Positions 50,175-58,282 of a stretch of 64,000 bases of DNA are shown in pieces; positions within the stretch are counted from its first letter, which is position 1; the number at the start of each line of letters is the position of its first letter. Under the pieces are notes generated by a model that worked only from the letters and a program-made list of their open reading frames with translations, did no database searches and was not told where the DNA came from. Location of the stretch: positions 186,001 to 250,000 of the forward strand of contig CAZMOB010000002.1 in NCBI GenBank assembly GCA_964567995.1, written 5' to 3'. The DNA is from JAGOTP01 sp964567995 (GTDB taxonomy: Bacteria; Patescibacteriota; Patescibacteriia; 2-12-FULL-60-25). Position numbers and translations under genes: made by a program.

Positions 50175-51119
50175 ATGAAGCCTGTTTTCTCGTCGACACT
50201 TGTATTAGATGAAATGGCGGATTTGGCGTTGTATCAGCAGTTTCGTCGGCTTGCGTCGCAGCCGGAGCTCTGTCGGTTATTTGATCGTCTGATCGTTGAA
50301 GAACAGAAACACGTTGCTTTTTGGAGAAAACGAATCACGGATGCCCCTGCCGGGCTGGATATCTGGCGTTCTCTCAAAGTTCAGGGGCTGACACTGTTTG
50401 GAAGACTGTTTGGTGTCTCAGGAATGTTGCTCGTTCTGGAAGCGGTAGAAGTGCATGGAATTCGCAAATACCTGGATCTGTGGGCTACCGCTCCGGAGGG
50501 TGCATTACGGACGGATATCAAATCTATTTTGAAAGATGAGCTCCAACACGAGGATACGATGATTACGCAGATCGCGGGTCGCAACGTACGTCCAGAGGGG
50601 ATTCGGAATGCCTTTCTTGGATTCAATGATGGATCCGTTGAAATTTTGGGTGCGGTGAGCGGTTTTTCGACGGCGTTTAGTGATGTGAGTCACGTTTTGG
50701 TAGCAGGCTTCACGGTTGCGGTTGCGGGAGCACTCTCGATGGCGGTTGGAGCCTTTATGGCAACGAGTGCGGAACGGGAGGTGGTAGCTCTTGATCAATT
50801 ACGCCGTCGTGCGCTTAGCATCGAAGCGGAAGAACGAGAATACAAAGGAGTAGCGTCTCCCATGAAGGCGGCTCTGGTCGTTGGAGTGACTTATCTGATA
50901 GGCGCGTTCGTGCCGATCATTCCTTTTTTATTTGGAGCAAAAAACGCGCTTCCATCCATTTTGTTGTCTGGAATATTGATTTTATGTGTGTCAGCTAGTC
51001 TCGCGTTCTTGTCTGGCATGCGGATCCGCCGACGGCTCTTGATTAATGGGGGATTGATCGCGTTTGCTGTTCTAATCTCGACCTTTCTTGGTTTGGCGTT
51101 AGACCGATGGGGCAACTGA
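50175..51119 (+). CDS. VIT1/CCC1 family metal transporter with ferritin-like domain
   Basis: The 314-residue product has an N-terminal ferritin-like four-helix domain (about 1-140) with the di-metal pattern Asp-Glu-Met-Ala, Glu-Glu-Gln-Lys-His, Leu-Glu-Ala-Val-Glu-Val-His and Lys-Asp-Glu-Leu-Gln-His-Glu. The VIT1 domain follows, starting Asn-Asp-Gly-Ser-Val-Glu (about 150), with five membrane helices. Such proteins move Fe(II) or Mn(II). It is probably for export or homeostasis of iron. Confidence 0.85.
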   Translation: MKPVFSSTLVLDEMADLALYQQFRRLASQPELCRLFDRLIVEEQKHVAFWRKRITDAPAGLDIWRSLKVQGLTLFGRLFGVSGMLLVLEAVEVHGIRKYLDLWATAPEGALRTDIKSILKDELQHEDTMITQIAGRNVRPEGIRNAFLGFNDGSVEILGAVSGFSTAFSDVSHVLVAGFTVAVAGALSMAVGAFMATSAEREVVALDQLRRRALSIEAEEREYKGVASPMKAALVVGVTYLIGAFVPIIPFLFGAKNALPSILLSGILILCVSASLAFLSGMRIRRRLLINGGLIAFAVLISTFLGLALDRWGN

Positions 51120-51130
51120 CCCGTCTCTTG

Positions 51131-52054
51131 TTAGAAAGAATAGAGATCAAGATGACCATTTAGACGTAAGCGCTGCTGATCCAATGCTTTTTGGTTTTTT
51201 TGTTCGAGGTTAGCCGTGATATACGGCGTGTATCCTAGAATATTAATGACATTGAGCAGCGGAGCGATAGCGATGTAATCTTTTTCACGCATGCCGTAGC
51301 CTTCAAGAAAGGCCTCTTTTTCGTCGATGGTCAGATCATGCAAGGCGATTGCGAGATCCCAGTGAGGAGCGAGATTGGATTGACAATTTTCCCAGTCCAA
51401 GACGGCGACGATATCGCTTTCATCATTCACTAAAACATTTTTCAACCGCATGTCTCCATGGTTGAGGTGAGGAGCAAGATCCAATAGTTCTAATTCTTTG
51501 AAAGCCGCCTTCAATTTTTTGATATTGTCTTTGGTAAGAATCTCTTCTTTTTCAAGCAGTTCGATCCGTTGTTTTGCCATCCATTCTTTGTCCAAATAGT
51601 CTTTCCACGTTTCACGTTTGGATAACGTATTATTTGACCAATCGAAGACGTGTCCAAATCCGTGGGTGGGTACGTTGTTGATCATCGACAGATATTTCCC
51701 CATTTGAAACACGACCTTCCTTCGGTCTGATGCTTCGTTCCCGACTCGACCCTCGACTTTTCGCAGTACCATGTAGGGATACTGAATAATTTGGTTATCG
51801 ACTTCTAATATTTCAGGTGTTGGCACACCGCGTTCTCGAGCCTGAGCGACCGCCCATTGCTCTTTGATGAAGTAATTTATTTTCTGTGGAACATCACAAA
51901 GACGAATCACATATTTATCTTTCTCCGTCATGACGGCTTCATACACAAAATTCGACAGTCCGCCGCTCAAGTGGCTGACCTTCTTGGGCTTCTTTCCGAA
52001 ATGATGCTCGATGATCGTTTCGACAGTTACGTCATTGATCTGGCTATGTTCCAT
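51131..52054 (-). CDS. Aminoglycoside phosphotransferase-family kinase
   Basis: From the ATG at 52054 the product is 307 residues; a GTG at 52093 would overlap the previous gene. It has a kinase fold: Gly-Gly-Leu-Ser-Asn, Val-Ile-Arg-Leu, His-Gly-Asp-Met-Arg-Leu-Lys-Asn catalytic loop and Leu-Asp-Trp-Glu metal site. APH-fold kinases often act on choline, homoserine, sugars or other small metabolites. Antibiotic resistance is not implied. It follows a HAD phosphatase gene by 23 bases. Confidence 0.82.
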   Translation of the reverse strand: MEHSQINDVTVETIIEHHFGKKPKKVSHLSGGLSNFVYEAVMTEKDKYVIRLCDVPQKINYFIKEQWAVAQARERGVPTPEILEVDNQIIQYPYMVLRKVEGRVGNEASDRRKVVFQMGKYLSMINNVPTHGFGHVFDWSNNTLSKRETWKDYLDKEWMAKQRIELLEKEEILTKDNIKKLKAAFKELELLDLAPHLNHGDMRLKNVLVNDESDIVAVLDWENCQSNLAPHWDLAIALHDLTIDEKEAFLEGYGMREKDYIAIAPLLNVINILGYTPYITANLEQKNQKALDQQRLRLNGHLDLYSF

Positions 52055-52077
52055 AGAGGGTCTTGTAGGGGATAAAA

Positions 52078-52995
52078 TCAGGGTTTTGCGCACAACTCAG
52101 CCAATTCTTCTAAACACATGCCGAGCTCGCGTGGGTGCTCTAAACGGAGGGTAGCATGTTTTCCTTGATAGGGAAGAACCCGCTTTCCAATTTGAAGAGA
52201 TAGACCAACTGCATTCAGAAACGTGTCGAGTTCCGTGTCACCAGCCCCAAGTGAACAGTCTAATGAGACATTCAAGTGGGTGGTCAGCCAGATAGCTCCC
52301 GTGGTTTTATCCGTGGCATTGTTCGTGAAATAGCTATGCTTGTGCGTATGTTGGTAGGCCATCAGTTGATCACCTTCTGCATTGATAAGGAGAAAAATCA
52401 TGCAGGTTTCACCCAGTTTTAGCTCTGAGCGAAGTTCTGTAAGACTCGTTGCCACTACGCTCGAACAGCTCGTATATTTTTCCCTGATCGCCGGAATCTG
52501 GGTCGGATCGGGAGTCCAGATCCGTTCACCGAGTTGCCAGTCGCGAGGATAATAAAAGAGCAACATGTCTTTTAAGCCGGCAGAGACAAGTTTTTCTAAT
52601 CCATCGATAACAGTATCGATCTCCTGTTCTGTAAGTAGGAATGACTTGAATTCACGGAATTGTAGCTCCCCCTGGCCGTTCTTTTCGAGTTGGCCGATAA
52701 GACTGCCGTTTAAGAAGATGCCGGGAATGGGTTCCTGATTGATCGCGATCCAATCGGGTCCAATTGTTCGAATGACTGACTGAGGAAAACGAAGCGTGTT
52801 TAGAATGATAGGTCGACCCAAGGCATGCAGGCCACGCAACCCACGTTTTATCGAGCCTGGAACGGTGATCTGTCCCTCTTCTTCATGTAATGTTGTTCCA
52901 TCAAGATCGAGAATAACTGCACCGGTCGTCCCAAACGGTGCCTGATGTAAGAAGGTGGTGAGAGCGGCTTCACGTAATTCGTGTCGGTGGGTCAT
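52078..52995 (-). CDS. HAD superfamily phosphatase (IIB-like)
   Basis: The 305-residue product has HAD motif I Asp-Leu-Asp-Gly-Thr-Thr, motif II with Asn-Thr-Leu-Arg, and motif IV Gly-Ala-Gly-Asp-Thr-Glu-Leu-Asp. The cap region lies between about 75 and 240. Sugar-phosphate or related phosphatase activity is likely. Paired with the kinase downstream it could form a small salvage or storage step; the metabolite is unknown. Confidence 0.82.
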   Translation of the reverse strand: MTHRHELREAALTTFLHQAPFGTTGAVILDLDGTTLHEEEGQITVPGSIKRGLRGLHALGRPIILNTLRFPQSVIRTIGPDWIAINQEPIPGIFLNGSLIGQLEKNGQGELQFREFKSFLLTEQEIDTVIDGLEKLVSAGLKDMLLFYYPRDWQLGERIWTPDPTQIPAIREKYTSCSSVVATSLTELRSELKLGETCMIFLLINAEGDQLMAYQHTHKHSYFTNNATDKTTGAIWLTTHLNVSLDCSLGAGDTELDTFLNAVGLSLQIGKRVLPYQGKHATLRLEHPRELGMCLEELAELCAKP

Positions 52996-53087
52996 AGTCT
53001 GGATCGTATTTTAATACGCTTGTTTGGCCTTCTAAGCTACTCTATTTCAGGAAAAAAGGGAATATTCTGGACACTGGCAAAAATGCT

Positions 53088-53120
53088 TACGCGCTCAGAG
53101 GGAGGTCCTCTGAGCGCGTA
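53088..53120 (-). terminator. Terminator after the IMPase-like gene
   Basis: Arms 53088-53100 and 53108-53120 are perfect 13-base complements with a 7-base loop. On the minus strand TAAGCATTTTT follows. Confidence 0.85.
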
Positions 53121-53145
53121 TGCCTCCTTGGAGTTGGTTGTACAT

Positions 53146-54015
53146 TCATCGCATACGCAGACGCCCCTCCTTCAAGATCTCACCGTGATTTGCGGTCGTA
53201 TCCGGAAAACTGAAGGCGAACGGTACGGCGGTCAGAGGATCGGGGCCAGGTTGCCACTCTCCATCCCATAGATTGGTGACGATGCCGCCCAGGGCACGGA
53301 CGGCACCGGCGAGGGTCATTGACTCGGCTGGATCTCCGAACCAGTTAAGGCCACCGTTCACTTTCCGCTCGAGGACCAGACGGATGAGCGGGTTCGCCAT
53401 CTTGATGCTCGGTAGCCCGATGTCGGTCATCAGACGTTCCGTGAAGCGAGGCTCGACGTCGTTGATTCCGGCGAGCAGCTCATCATCTCTGCGAGGTAGG
53501 GGAGAGAAATACGGTTTCCCGTTTAGAAAGACGCCCCCCTCCAGGCTTCCGTAATAGCGTTCTCCCCGCAGCGGATATCCCGCGTAGAACATCCACGGGA
53601 TGGTCCCGAGCGCGCTGTAGCACAGCAGCACTCCGATCTGATTCCGTTCCATGGGTTGTCTGTGATCGTATTTCACCAGCTGATTCGATCCATCCGCCGG
53701 ATCGATGTAGAGGTTATTCCCCGTGAGTTCGATTCCCGCCGGCGGAAAAAGCGCCCGTTCTTCTCCCAGAATCGCATCACCCGGAAGTTTGTACTTCCTC
53801 CGAATAACTCGAATCGCACGATCGTTGATCGCCCAGTCGAGCTCCGTCACCCGGTCTCCACCGGGCTTCAGGCCCCAGAGCAGCGGCTTCCTCGGAATGC
53901 GGGTCAGGTGAGCATGGAGAAGATTGAACCCCCAGTCACCGACGTCGCAGATAGCCTTCCGTCGACGGTCGTAAACCTTTTGATGGAGAGCCAGTTCGTG
54001 TTGGATGGTCTGCAT
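53146..54015 (-). CDS. Inositol monophosphatase-family phosphatase, GC-rich
   Basis: The 289-residue product has a Gly-Glu-Glu metal site, Asp-Pro-Ala-Asp-Gly-Ser and Trp-Phe-Gly-Asp-Pro-Ala-Glu-Ser. These match the lithium-sensitive phosphatase fold (IMPase, FBPase, CysQ), with the second Asp cluster slightly altered (Asp-Pro-Ala-Glu rather than Asp-x-Ala-Ala). GC is clearly above neighbours, and the codons differ. AGGAGA lies 7 bases before the ATG, unlike most genes here. Probably acquired. Substrate unknown. Confidence 0.8.
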   Translation of the reverse strand: MQTIQHELALHQKVYDRRRKAICDVGDWGFNLLHAHLTRIPRKPLLWGLKPGGDRVTELDWAINDRAIRVIRRKYKLPGDAILGEERALFPPAGIELTGNNLYIDPADGSNQLVKYDHRQPMERNQIGVLLCYSALGTIPWMFYAGYPLRGERYYGSLEGGVFLNGKPYFSPLPRRDDELLAGINDVEPRFTERLMTDIGLPSIKMANPLIRLVLERKVNGGLNWFGDPAESMTLAGAVRALGGIVTNLWDGEWQPGPDPLTAVPFAFSFPDTTANHGEILKEGRLRMR

Positions 54016-54078
54016 CTACCTTCTCCTGTTTCGTTCGGTGTTGATGTGACAGCTTTTACTGGAAAGTACGTAATGCTT

Positions 54079-54108
54079 GGTATACTCTAGTCTCTTTTCT
54101 GTTGTCAA
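54079..54108 (-). promoter_or_regulatory. Promoter TTGACA for the IMPase-like gene
   Basis: On the minus strand TTGACA (54108-54103) is followed 17-18 bases on by GTATAC/TATACC (54085-54079). The leader to the ATG at 54015 is about 57 bases and has a Shine-Dalgarno, unlike the host-style leaderless genes. Confidence 0.6.
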
Positions 54109-54197
54109 AAGACGTGAAATGGCTGAGAGACCATTAAAACGCACGCACCCGCCGGAACCCGAGAAGCGCCAGCGTGTGCGCGGATGGGTCCGACGGG

Positions 54198-54953
54198 TTA
54201 AGTTTTATCCTCCTCTTTTTCTTCTGTTATTGGTTCCTGAATCGGTACCAGAACGATCCTTGTTTCCACCCATCTCAGTACGCTCGTCCCATACCGATCC
54301 CAGAGACGCATGTAGGCAAGAATGTTCAGAATGAGCGGAACCAGGAAGAATGCAGCCATCCAGGTATGGCTATGCTTGACGACCCAGAGCACGATCCACG
54401 TATACAGGCTGAAGTTCAGCGTGAGTACGAAGATGCTCAGTACGATGGCGACCAGCTTCCGGAAGAGCCCTCCGAGCCCGATCTTCGTTCCCATCCATTT
54501 CATCTGCCATGATCCGTCGCTGGCGTAGAGGGTTATTGGACCTGCTACCCTGACTGTCTGTACTTTCTCCACCGTCTCGTGCTTGGCGCCGTCCGCGCGC
54601 TGTCGCTTCAGCCCTTGTGAACGCAGGTGACGCTCGAACACCACGACAGCCACGGAAACAGCTGCCATGAACGTCAGTTGGTCTCGCGAATCCACCTCTG
54701 TCTGACCCTCCGCCCCTTTGTAGGGGATGGCGGCATGCGCTTCGTGGGGTGCACTCTGCGAGAGTCTGGCGAGCTGGACCAGCTCCAGATTGTATACCCG
54801 CACGATCGCGATCATCAGGACCCCGTAGCATGCCCATAGAGTCGCGAGAGTGCCGCAGGGGGCGTTCTTCGTCGCTTTGATGACGCTGAGTGCATGTACT
54901 GCCAGCTCTGTCTTGAGTCTCTCGATGCTGTCGGGCGTCGTTTCTTCTGACAT
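54198..54953 (-). CDS. Membrane protein of unknown function with perfect Shine-Dalgarno
   Basis: From the ATG at 54953 the product is 251 residues with about four membrane segments (about 33-52, 82-102, 165-187 and 192-210) and an acidic C-terminal tail. AGGAGGTGATCC lies directly upstream, complementary over 12 bases to the usual 16S rRNA 3' end. GC is well above the window average. No family recognised. Likely acquired together with the neighbouring IMPase-like gene. Confidence 0.7.
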   Translation of the reverse strand: MSEETTPDSIERLKTELAVHALSVIKATKNAPCGTLATLWACYGVLMIAIVRVYNLELVQLARLSQSAPHEAHAAIPYKGAEGQTEVDSRDQLTFMAAVSVAVVVFERHLRSQGLKRQRADGAKHETVEKVQTVRVAGPITLYASDGSWQMKWMGTKIGLGGLFRKLVAIVLSIFVLTLNFSLYTWIVLWVVKHSHTWMAAFFLVPLILNILAYMRLWDRYGTSVLRWVETRIVLVPIQEPITEEKEEDKT

Positions 54954-54954
54954 C

Positions 54955-54966
54955 GGATCACCTCCT
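54955..54966 (-). promoter_or_regulatory. 12-base Shine-Dalgarno AGGAGGTGATCC
   Basis: On the minus strand AGGAGGTGATCC is followed by G and the ATG at 54953, so GGAGG sits 7 bases before ATG. It matches the full common anti-Shine-Dalgarno. No other start in the window has anything close. Confidence 0.85.
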
Positions 54967-55002
54967 GGGTGGGATGGAATTGTCTTGAATGAGCGAAGAA
55001 GA

Positions 55003-55031
55003 AGCGTAATACGTCTCAGGCGGATCGTCAA
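55003..55031 (-). promoter_or_regulatory. Promoter TTGACG-N17-TACGCT for the GC-rich membrane gene
   Basis: On the minus strand TTGACG (55031-55026) and TACGCT (55008-55003) lie 17 bases apart. The leader would be about 43 bases and contains the Shine-Dalgarno. Confidence 0.5.
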
Positions 55032-55067
55032 TGTAATAGAATATTTTTCTCTAAAAATAGCCCTGTT

Positions 55068-55511
55068 TTAATCGGTTCGGATGATGCGATGGATCTCGGC
55101 AATCTGTTTGGGAAAATGGGTAGTTTCGTAATCTAAGTCTCTCAATTTATATCGCAATTTTTGTTCAGCTAGCAGCTGCTTACGCGCGAGCGACGTTTCC
55201 AGGGAGCAGGCAAGCGTGATGATCTCGACCGTATAAGCATAGGCCTGTGCCGCTACAACATAGGGAATGAATTCCCACAGGAGGATATTCGTATTGTCCA
55301 CCACAATCCAAGGCTCCTGTCTCAAGATCGCTTCCAGGAAGTCACGAAAAGCTTGTTGATGGTACGTAGCTAATTTTGAGGCATCAAACGTGTAGACACC
55401 GTCTTTCACAAAATAACGATCGGTCGAAACGATGTAGGCTTCGGACGCATGTTGAGCGGCCCATGTGCTTTTTCCGCAGCCGGAGATACCTCGCAGGATC
55501 GTGACACGCAT
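55068..55511 (-). CDS. P-loop kinase-like ATPase (polynucleotide kinase type)
   Basis: From the ATG at 55511 the product is 147 residues: Arg-Gly-Ile-Ser-Gly-Cys-Gly-Lys-Ser-Thr (Walker A), Ser-Thr-Asp near 35, then Val-Val-Asp-Asn-Thr-Asn (Walker B region) as in the N4BP2/T4 Pnk-like ATPases. Size fits a single kinase domain. Substrate unknown, possibly a nucleic acid 5' end or small metabolite. Confidence 0.78.
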   Translation of the reverse strand: MRVTILRGISGCGKSTWAAQHASEAYIVSTDRYFVKDGVYTFDASKLATYHQQAFRDFLEAILRQEPWIVVDNTNILLWEFIPYVVAAQAYAYTVEIITLACSLETSLARKQLLAEQKLRYKLRDLDYETTHFPKQIAEIHRIIRTD

Positions 55512-55648
55512 ACCTTGTCTCTGTAGCAAACAAAGGCGTGTCCTTGCAATTCGCCTTGTGCATAGATTCGTTGACGCTCTTTGCGCTCAGCGGTACGGTG
55601 AGAAGTGGGGATAGAGAAGAATGGGTTCTCACTCCTAACATTGCTTGT

Positions 55649-55876
55649 ATGTACATGAATCATGTCCAATCGCAGCAATCAGGGTCTGCTCAGAATCCGG
55701 TTCAAGGTCAGGTGGGGCAGCGCGGGCGTGGGTTGGCGGCGGCTGATCCAGAAACTCGCACTCGGGTAGCTAGTGCTGGAGGTCAGAAGGTGAGTCAGGA
55801 TCGAAAGCACATGAGCGAGATCGGTCGGTTGGGTGGTCAGCATAGTCACACCAAAAGCCGCCAAGAAGACACTTAA
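55649..55876 (+). CDS. KGG-motif stress-type small protein
   Basis: From the ATG at 55649 the product is 75 residues, hydrophilic throughout. The motif Arg-Gly-Leu-Ala-Ala-Ala-Asp-Pro, Ala-Ser-Ala-Gly-Gly, Arg-Leu-Gly-Gly matches the KGG (stress-induced protein) repeat pattern, as in YciG-like proteins. Such proteins are small and disordered, linked to stationary-phase or stress survival. An ATG two codons on is also possible. Confidence 0.65.
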   Translation: MYMNHVQSQQSGSAQNPVQGQVGQRGRGLAAADPETRTRVASAGGQKVSQDRKHMSEIGRLGGQHSHTKSRQEDT

Positions 55877-55906
55877 AACAAATGAGCCCCTAGGGGCTCA
55901 TTTGTT
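55877..55906. terminator. Bidirectional terminator between KGG and DUF2680-like genes
   Basis: Arms 55877-55890 and 55893-55906 are perfect 14-base complements around two bases. A/T-rich ends provide T tracts on both strands. Confidence 0.85.
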
Positions 55907-55919
55907 GTTTGTAGCGAGA

Positions 55920-56498
55920 TTAGTTGTTGGTTGCTGGAGGCGTTTGGGTTCGTGTGTTGCCAGTCTGACCGCGTGGTCCACCGCGCATGCCGCCGCGTGG
56001 GCCGCCTTGTCCGCCGTGCCCACCTGGACCACCCATTGGACCCATCAGAGCAAACTCTTCTGGGATATTGTTTGCCTTGGCCCACTGCTGGAGCTCTGTT
56101 TTCTTGGCTTCCATGGCAGCTTTGCATTCTTCTGGAGTCTTACCTTTCAAGCTATCGTGGAAGGCTTTGAGTTCCGTTTGCTTGGCCGTGATGAGGTCGG
56201 CTTGAGCTTGAGTGAGTTTGCCGTCTTTCACCGCTTGCGTAAGGCGCGTCTTCAGTTCTTCGGCGCGACGCGTTTCCATCTGTTGATCCATTTGTGTACG
56301 TTGTTCGTCGAAGATCTTTTGCACGTCGGTTTGGTTCAGGTTGAACTTCTGAGCGATGGCGGTGACGAGGTTTGCCATAGGATTGGGACGAGTCGTCGTG
56401 TCCGTCGTGGCGGCTTGAATGCTGCTTGCGCCGATTCCAGCAACGCCGACGAGAACGGCGGAAGTGACAGCGAGGGTTCGAAGAGTCTTGAGATTCAT
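55920..56498 (-). CDS. Secreted DUF2680-like helical protein with Gly-rich tail
   Basis: From the ATG at 56498 the product is 192 residues: a signal peptide (about 1-29, ending Ile-Gln-Ala-Ala) and Leu-Val-Thr-Ala-Ile-Ala-Gln-Lys-Phe-Asn-Leu. A helical region with Lys-Leu-Thr-Gln-Ala-Gln-Ala-Asp-Leu-Ile follows, as in DUF2680. The C-terminus is a Gly/Arg-rich segment. It lies just downstream of a two-component system, as CpxP-type sensors of envelope stress do. That regulatory link is inferred. Confidence 0.75.
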   Translation of the reverse strand: MNLKTLRTLAVTSAVLVGVAGIGASSIQAATTDTTTRPNPMANLVTAIAQKFNLNQTDVQKIFDEQRTQMDQQMETRRAEELKTRLTQAVKDGKLTQAQADLITAKQTELKAFHDSLKGKTPEECKAAMEAKKTELQQWAKANNIPEEFALMGPMGGPGGHGGQGGPRGGMRGGPRGQTGNTRTQTPPATNN

Positions 56499-56572
56499 AC
56501 GAGTGAAAGAAAGTCTGAATGAGTGAATGTGTGTGATCACTCCTATAGGCTAGCAAGCCGCTCGTGAAGCAA

Positions 56573-57619
56573 TCATGAAGACGAAGAAACGGGGAGAGTT
56601 ACGGTAACCGTTGTTCCTTGACCAAATTCACTTTTCATCTCTATTGAGCCCTGTAATTGGTCTATGATCGACCGTGTGATCGAGAGTCCGAGCCCGCTTC
56701 CGCCTGTCTGCCGCGAGCGACTTTTGTCGACGCGGTAGAAGCGTTCAGAGACTTTATCCACATCCTCTGGGGACATCCCGATGCCGGTGTCTTGAATCTG
56801 GATCTGGGCGGATGATCGGTCTCCCGCGAGACGGATCTCTACTGTTCCGGCAGGTTTATTATAGACAATGGCATTTTTCACCAAGTTACTGACAGCTTGC
56901 GTCAATAATTCTGATTTGGTGATGATGGGAAGTGTGGAAAGAGAGGGGGCAAAAGACAATGTGACCTGATGTTGTTGAGCAAAATTTTGGAAGCGTTCGT
57001 TCACGTCTTGCAGAAATGTAACAAGATCCACTTCTCGTGATGCTTCAGTGGGGAGAGTTGTTTCATCCAGTCGCGACAGGAGAAGCAAATCTTTCACGAT
57101 GGTTGCCATGCGAGCCACTTCTTCGAGATGACTTTCCGCTTGTTCTTGAGCGGTTTTTGAGAGACCTAGTGTTGAAAGGTTATTTTCTAAATCGGCCTGC
57201 AAGATCGCAAGTGGAGTGCGTAATTCGTGTGAAGCGTCGCTCAAGAAGCGTCGTTGACGTTCGTAGGCTGCTTGAATTGGTTCGAGCGTGATGCCCGCTA
57301 GCCAGTAGCTCATAACAGACGCTAAGACCAACAGTAAGCCGTTCACGAGCACCAGCGCATTTATCAGATCATGAAGTACATCTTCCGCGCGTGGTGGCAG
57401 AATCGTTTCGGGGGAGACGATAGCTGGTCGAGGCGGAAAACGCTCGAACCGCTCAGTGAGACGTTTTGAAAACGCTGTATAAATGATACTGCTTGAAATA
57501 CACAGAATCACCGCAAGAATGGCGGTGTAGGTGAGCGTAAGCTGGGCGCGGGCGCCCCAAAAACGGTCGCTACGAGAGGCGATAGCCTTTGCCCCAGATG
57601 GTTTTGATGCGGTTCGCAT
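56573..57619 (-). CDS. Sensor histidine kinase
   Basis: The 348-residue product has two membrane helices (about 29-49 and 86-108) around a short outer domain of about 35 residues. The HisKA box Ser-Asp-Ala-Ser-His-Glu-Leu-Arg-Thr-Pro, and the HATPase domain with Asn-Leu-Val-Lys-Asn-Ala (N box), Asp-Thr-Gly-Ile-Gly-Met (G1) and Gly-Gly-Ser-Gly-Leu-Gly-Leu (G2), are intact. No HAMP domain is obvious. Its first 50 bases overlap the response regulator gene, coupling the two. Confidence 0.93.
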   Translation of the reverse strand: MRTASKPSGAKAIASRSDRFWGARAQLTLTYTAILAVILCISSSIIYTAFSKRLTERFERFPPRPAIVSPETILPPRAEDVLHDLINALVLVNGLLLVLASVMSYWLAGITLEPIQAAYERQRRFLSDASHELRTPLAILQADLENNLSTLGLSKTAQEQAESHLEEVARMATIVKDLLLLSRLDETTLPTEASREVDLVTFLQDVNERFQNFAQQHQVTLSFAPSLSTLPIITKSELLTQAVSNLVKNAIVYNKPAGTVEIRLAGDRSSAQIQIQDTGIGMSPEDVDKVSERFYRVDKSRSRQTGGSGLGLSITRSIIDQLQGSIEMKSEFGQGTTVTVTLPVSSSS

Positions 57620-58232
57620 AACGAGACGGAAGCTTCTTGCGAAGATTCTTTAAGTGAACATCGACGACATTGCTAAACGAGTCGAAGAACTGGTCCCAGA
57701 CATGATCGAGAATATCCTGACGAGTAATGACTTTGTCACGATTTCGCAAAAAATATTCTAATAATCCGTATTCCCGCAGAGTCAGTTCGATTTCTTTTTT
57801 GTCGACCGTCAACTTCTGAGCCTTGGTATCAAGTTCCAGTGTATCGAGAAGAAGAGTGTCCGTGTGGGCGATGGGTGGCCGACGAAGAAGACTTCGAATA
57901 CGCGCGTGAAGCTCATCAAAGGAAAATGGCTTTACGAGATAGTCATCGGCTCCCATGTCCAAACCCTCAACTTTTTCTTGGGTCTGATCTTTGGCGGTCA
58001 GAAAGATGATCGGTGTTAGCAACCCTTTCGCTCTCAGATGTTTGCAAACCATCAGCCCGTCTTGTTTTGGGAGCATGATATCGAGCAAGATCAGATCGTA
58101 CCCGTTCAAGCGAGCGAGTCGTTCGCCCTCTTCGCCATCGAACGCAAAATCAACAGCATACCCACGTTGTTGCAGGCCTTGAACCAAGGCTCGGTTGAGC
58201 TTTGCTTCGTCTTCGACAACGAGGAGTTTCAT
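57570..58232 (-). CDS. OmpR-family response regulator
   Basis: From the ATG at 58232 the product is 220 residues. The receiver has Val-Val-Glu-Asp-Glu, the phospho-acceptor Asp in Leu-Leu-Asp-Ile-Met-Leu-Pro and Lys in Val-Lys-Pro-Phe. The C-terminal winged helix has Leu-Thr-Leu-Arg-Glu-Tyr-Gly-Leu-Leu-Glu and ends Gly-Lys-Gly-Tyr-Arg-Leu. It is first in the two-component operon. Target genes are unknown; the downstream secreted protein is a candidate. Confidence 0.94.
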   Translation of the reverse strand: MKLLVVEDEAKLNRALVQGLQQRGYAVDFAFDGEEGERLARLNGYDLILLDIMLPKQDGLMVCKHLRAKGLLTPIIFLTAKDQTQEKVEGLDMGADDYLVKPFSFDELHARIRSLLRRPPIAHTDTLLLDTLELDTKAQKLTVDKKEIELTLREYGLLEYFLRNRDKVITRQDILDHVWDQFFDSFSNVVDVHLKNLRKKLPSRYANRIKTIWGKGYRLS

Positions 58233-58282
58233 GCTGGGCAAGGGTAGCGCACCATCCGTGAAGAAAGAATGAAGAGGGATTG

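Noticed and set aside
51131..52054. Aminoglycoside phosphotransferase fold taken as antibiotic resistance
   Set aside because: The fold covers many metabolite kinases. The neighbouring gene is a HAD phosphatase, and nothing points to resistance.
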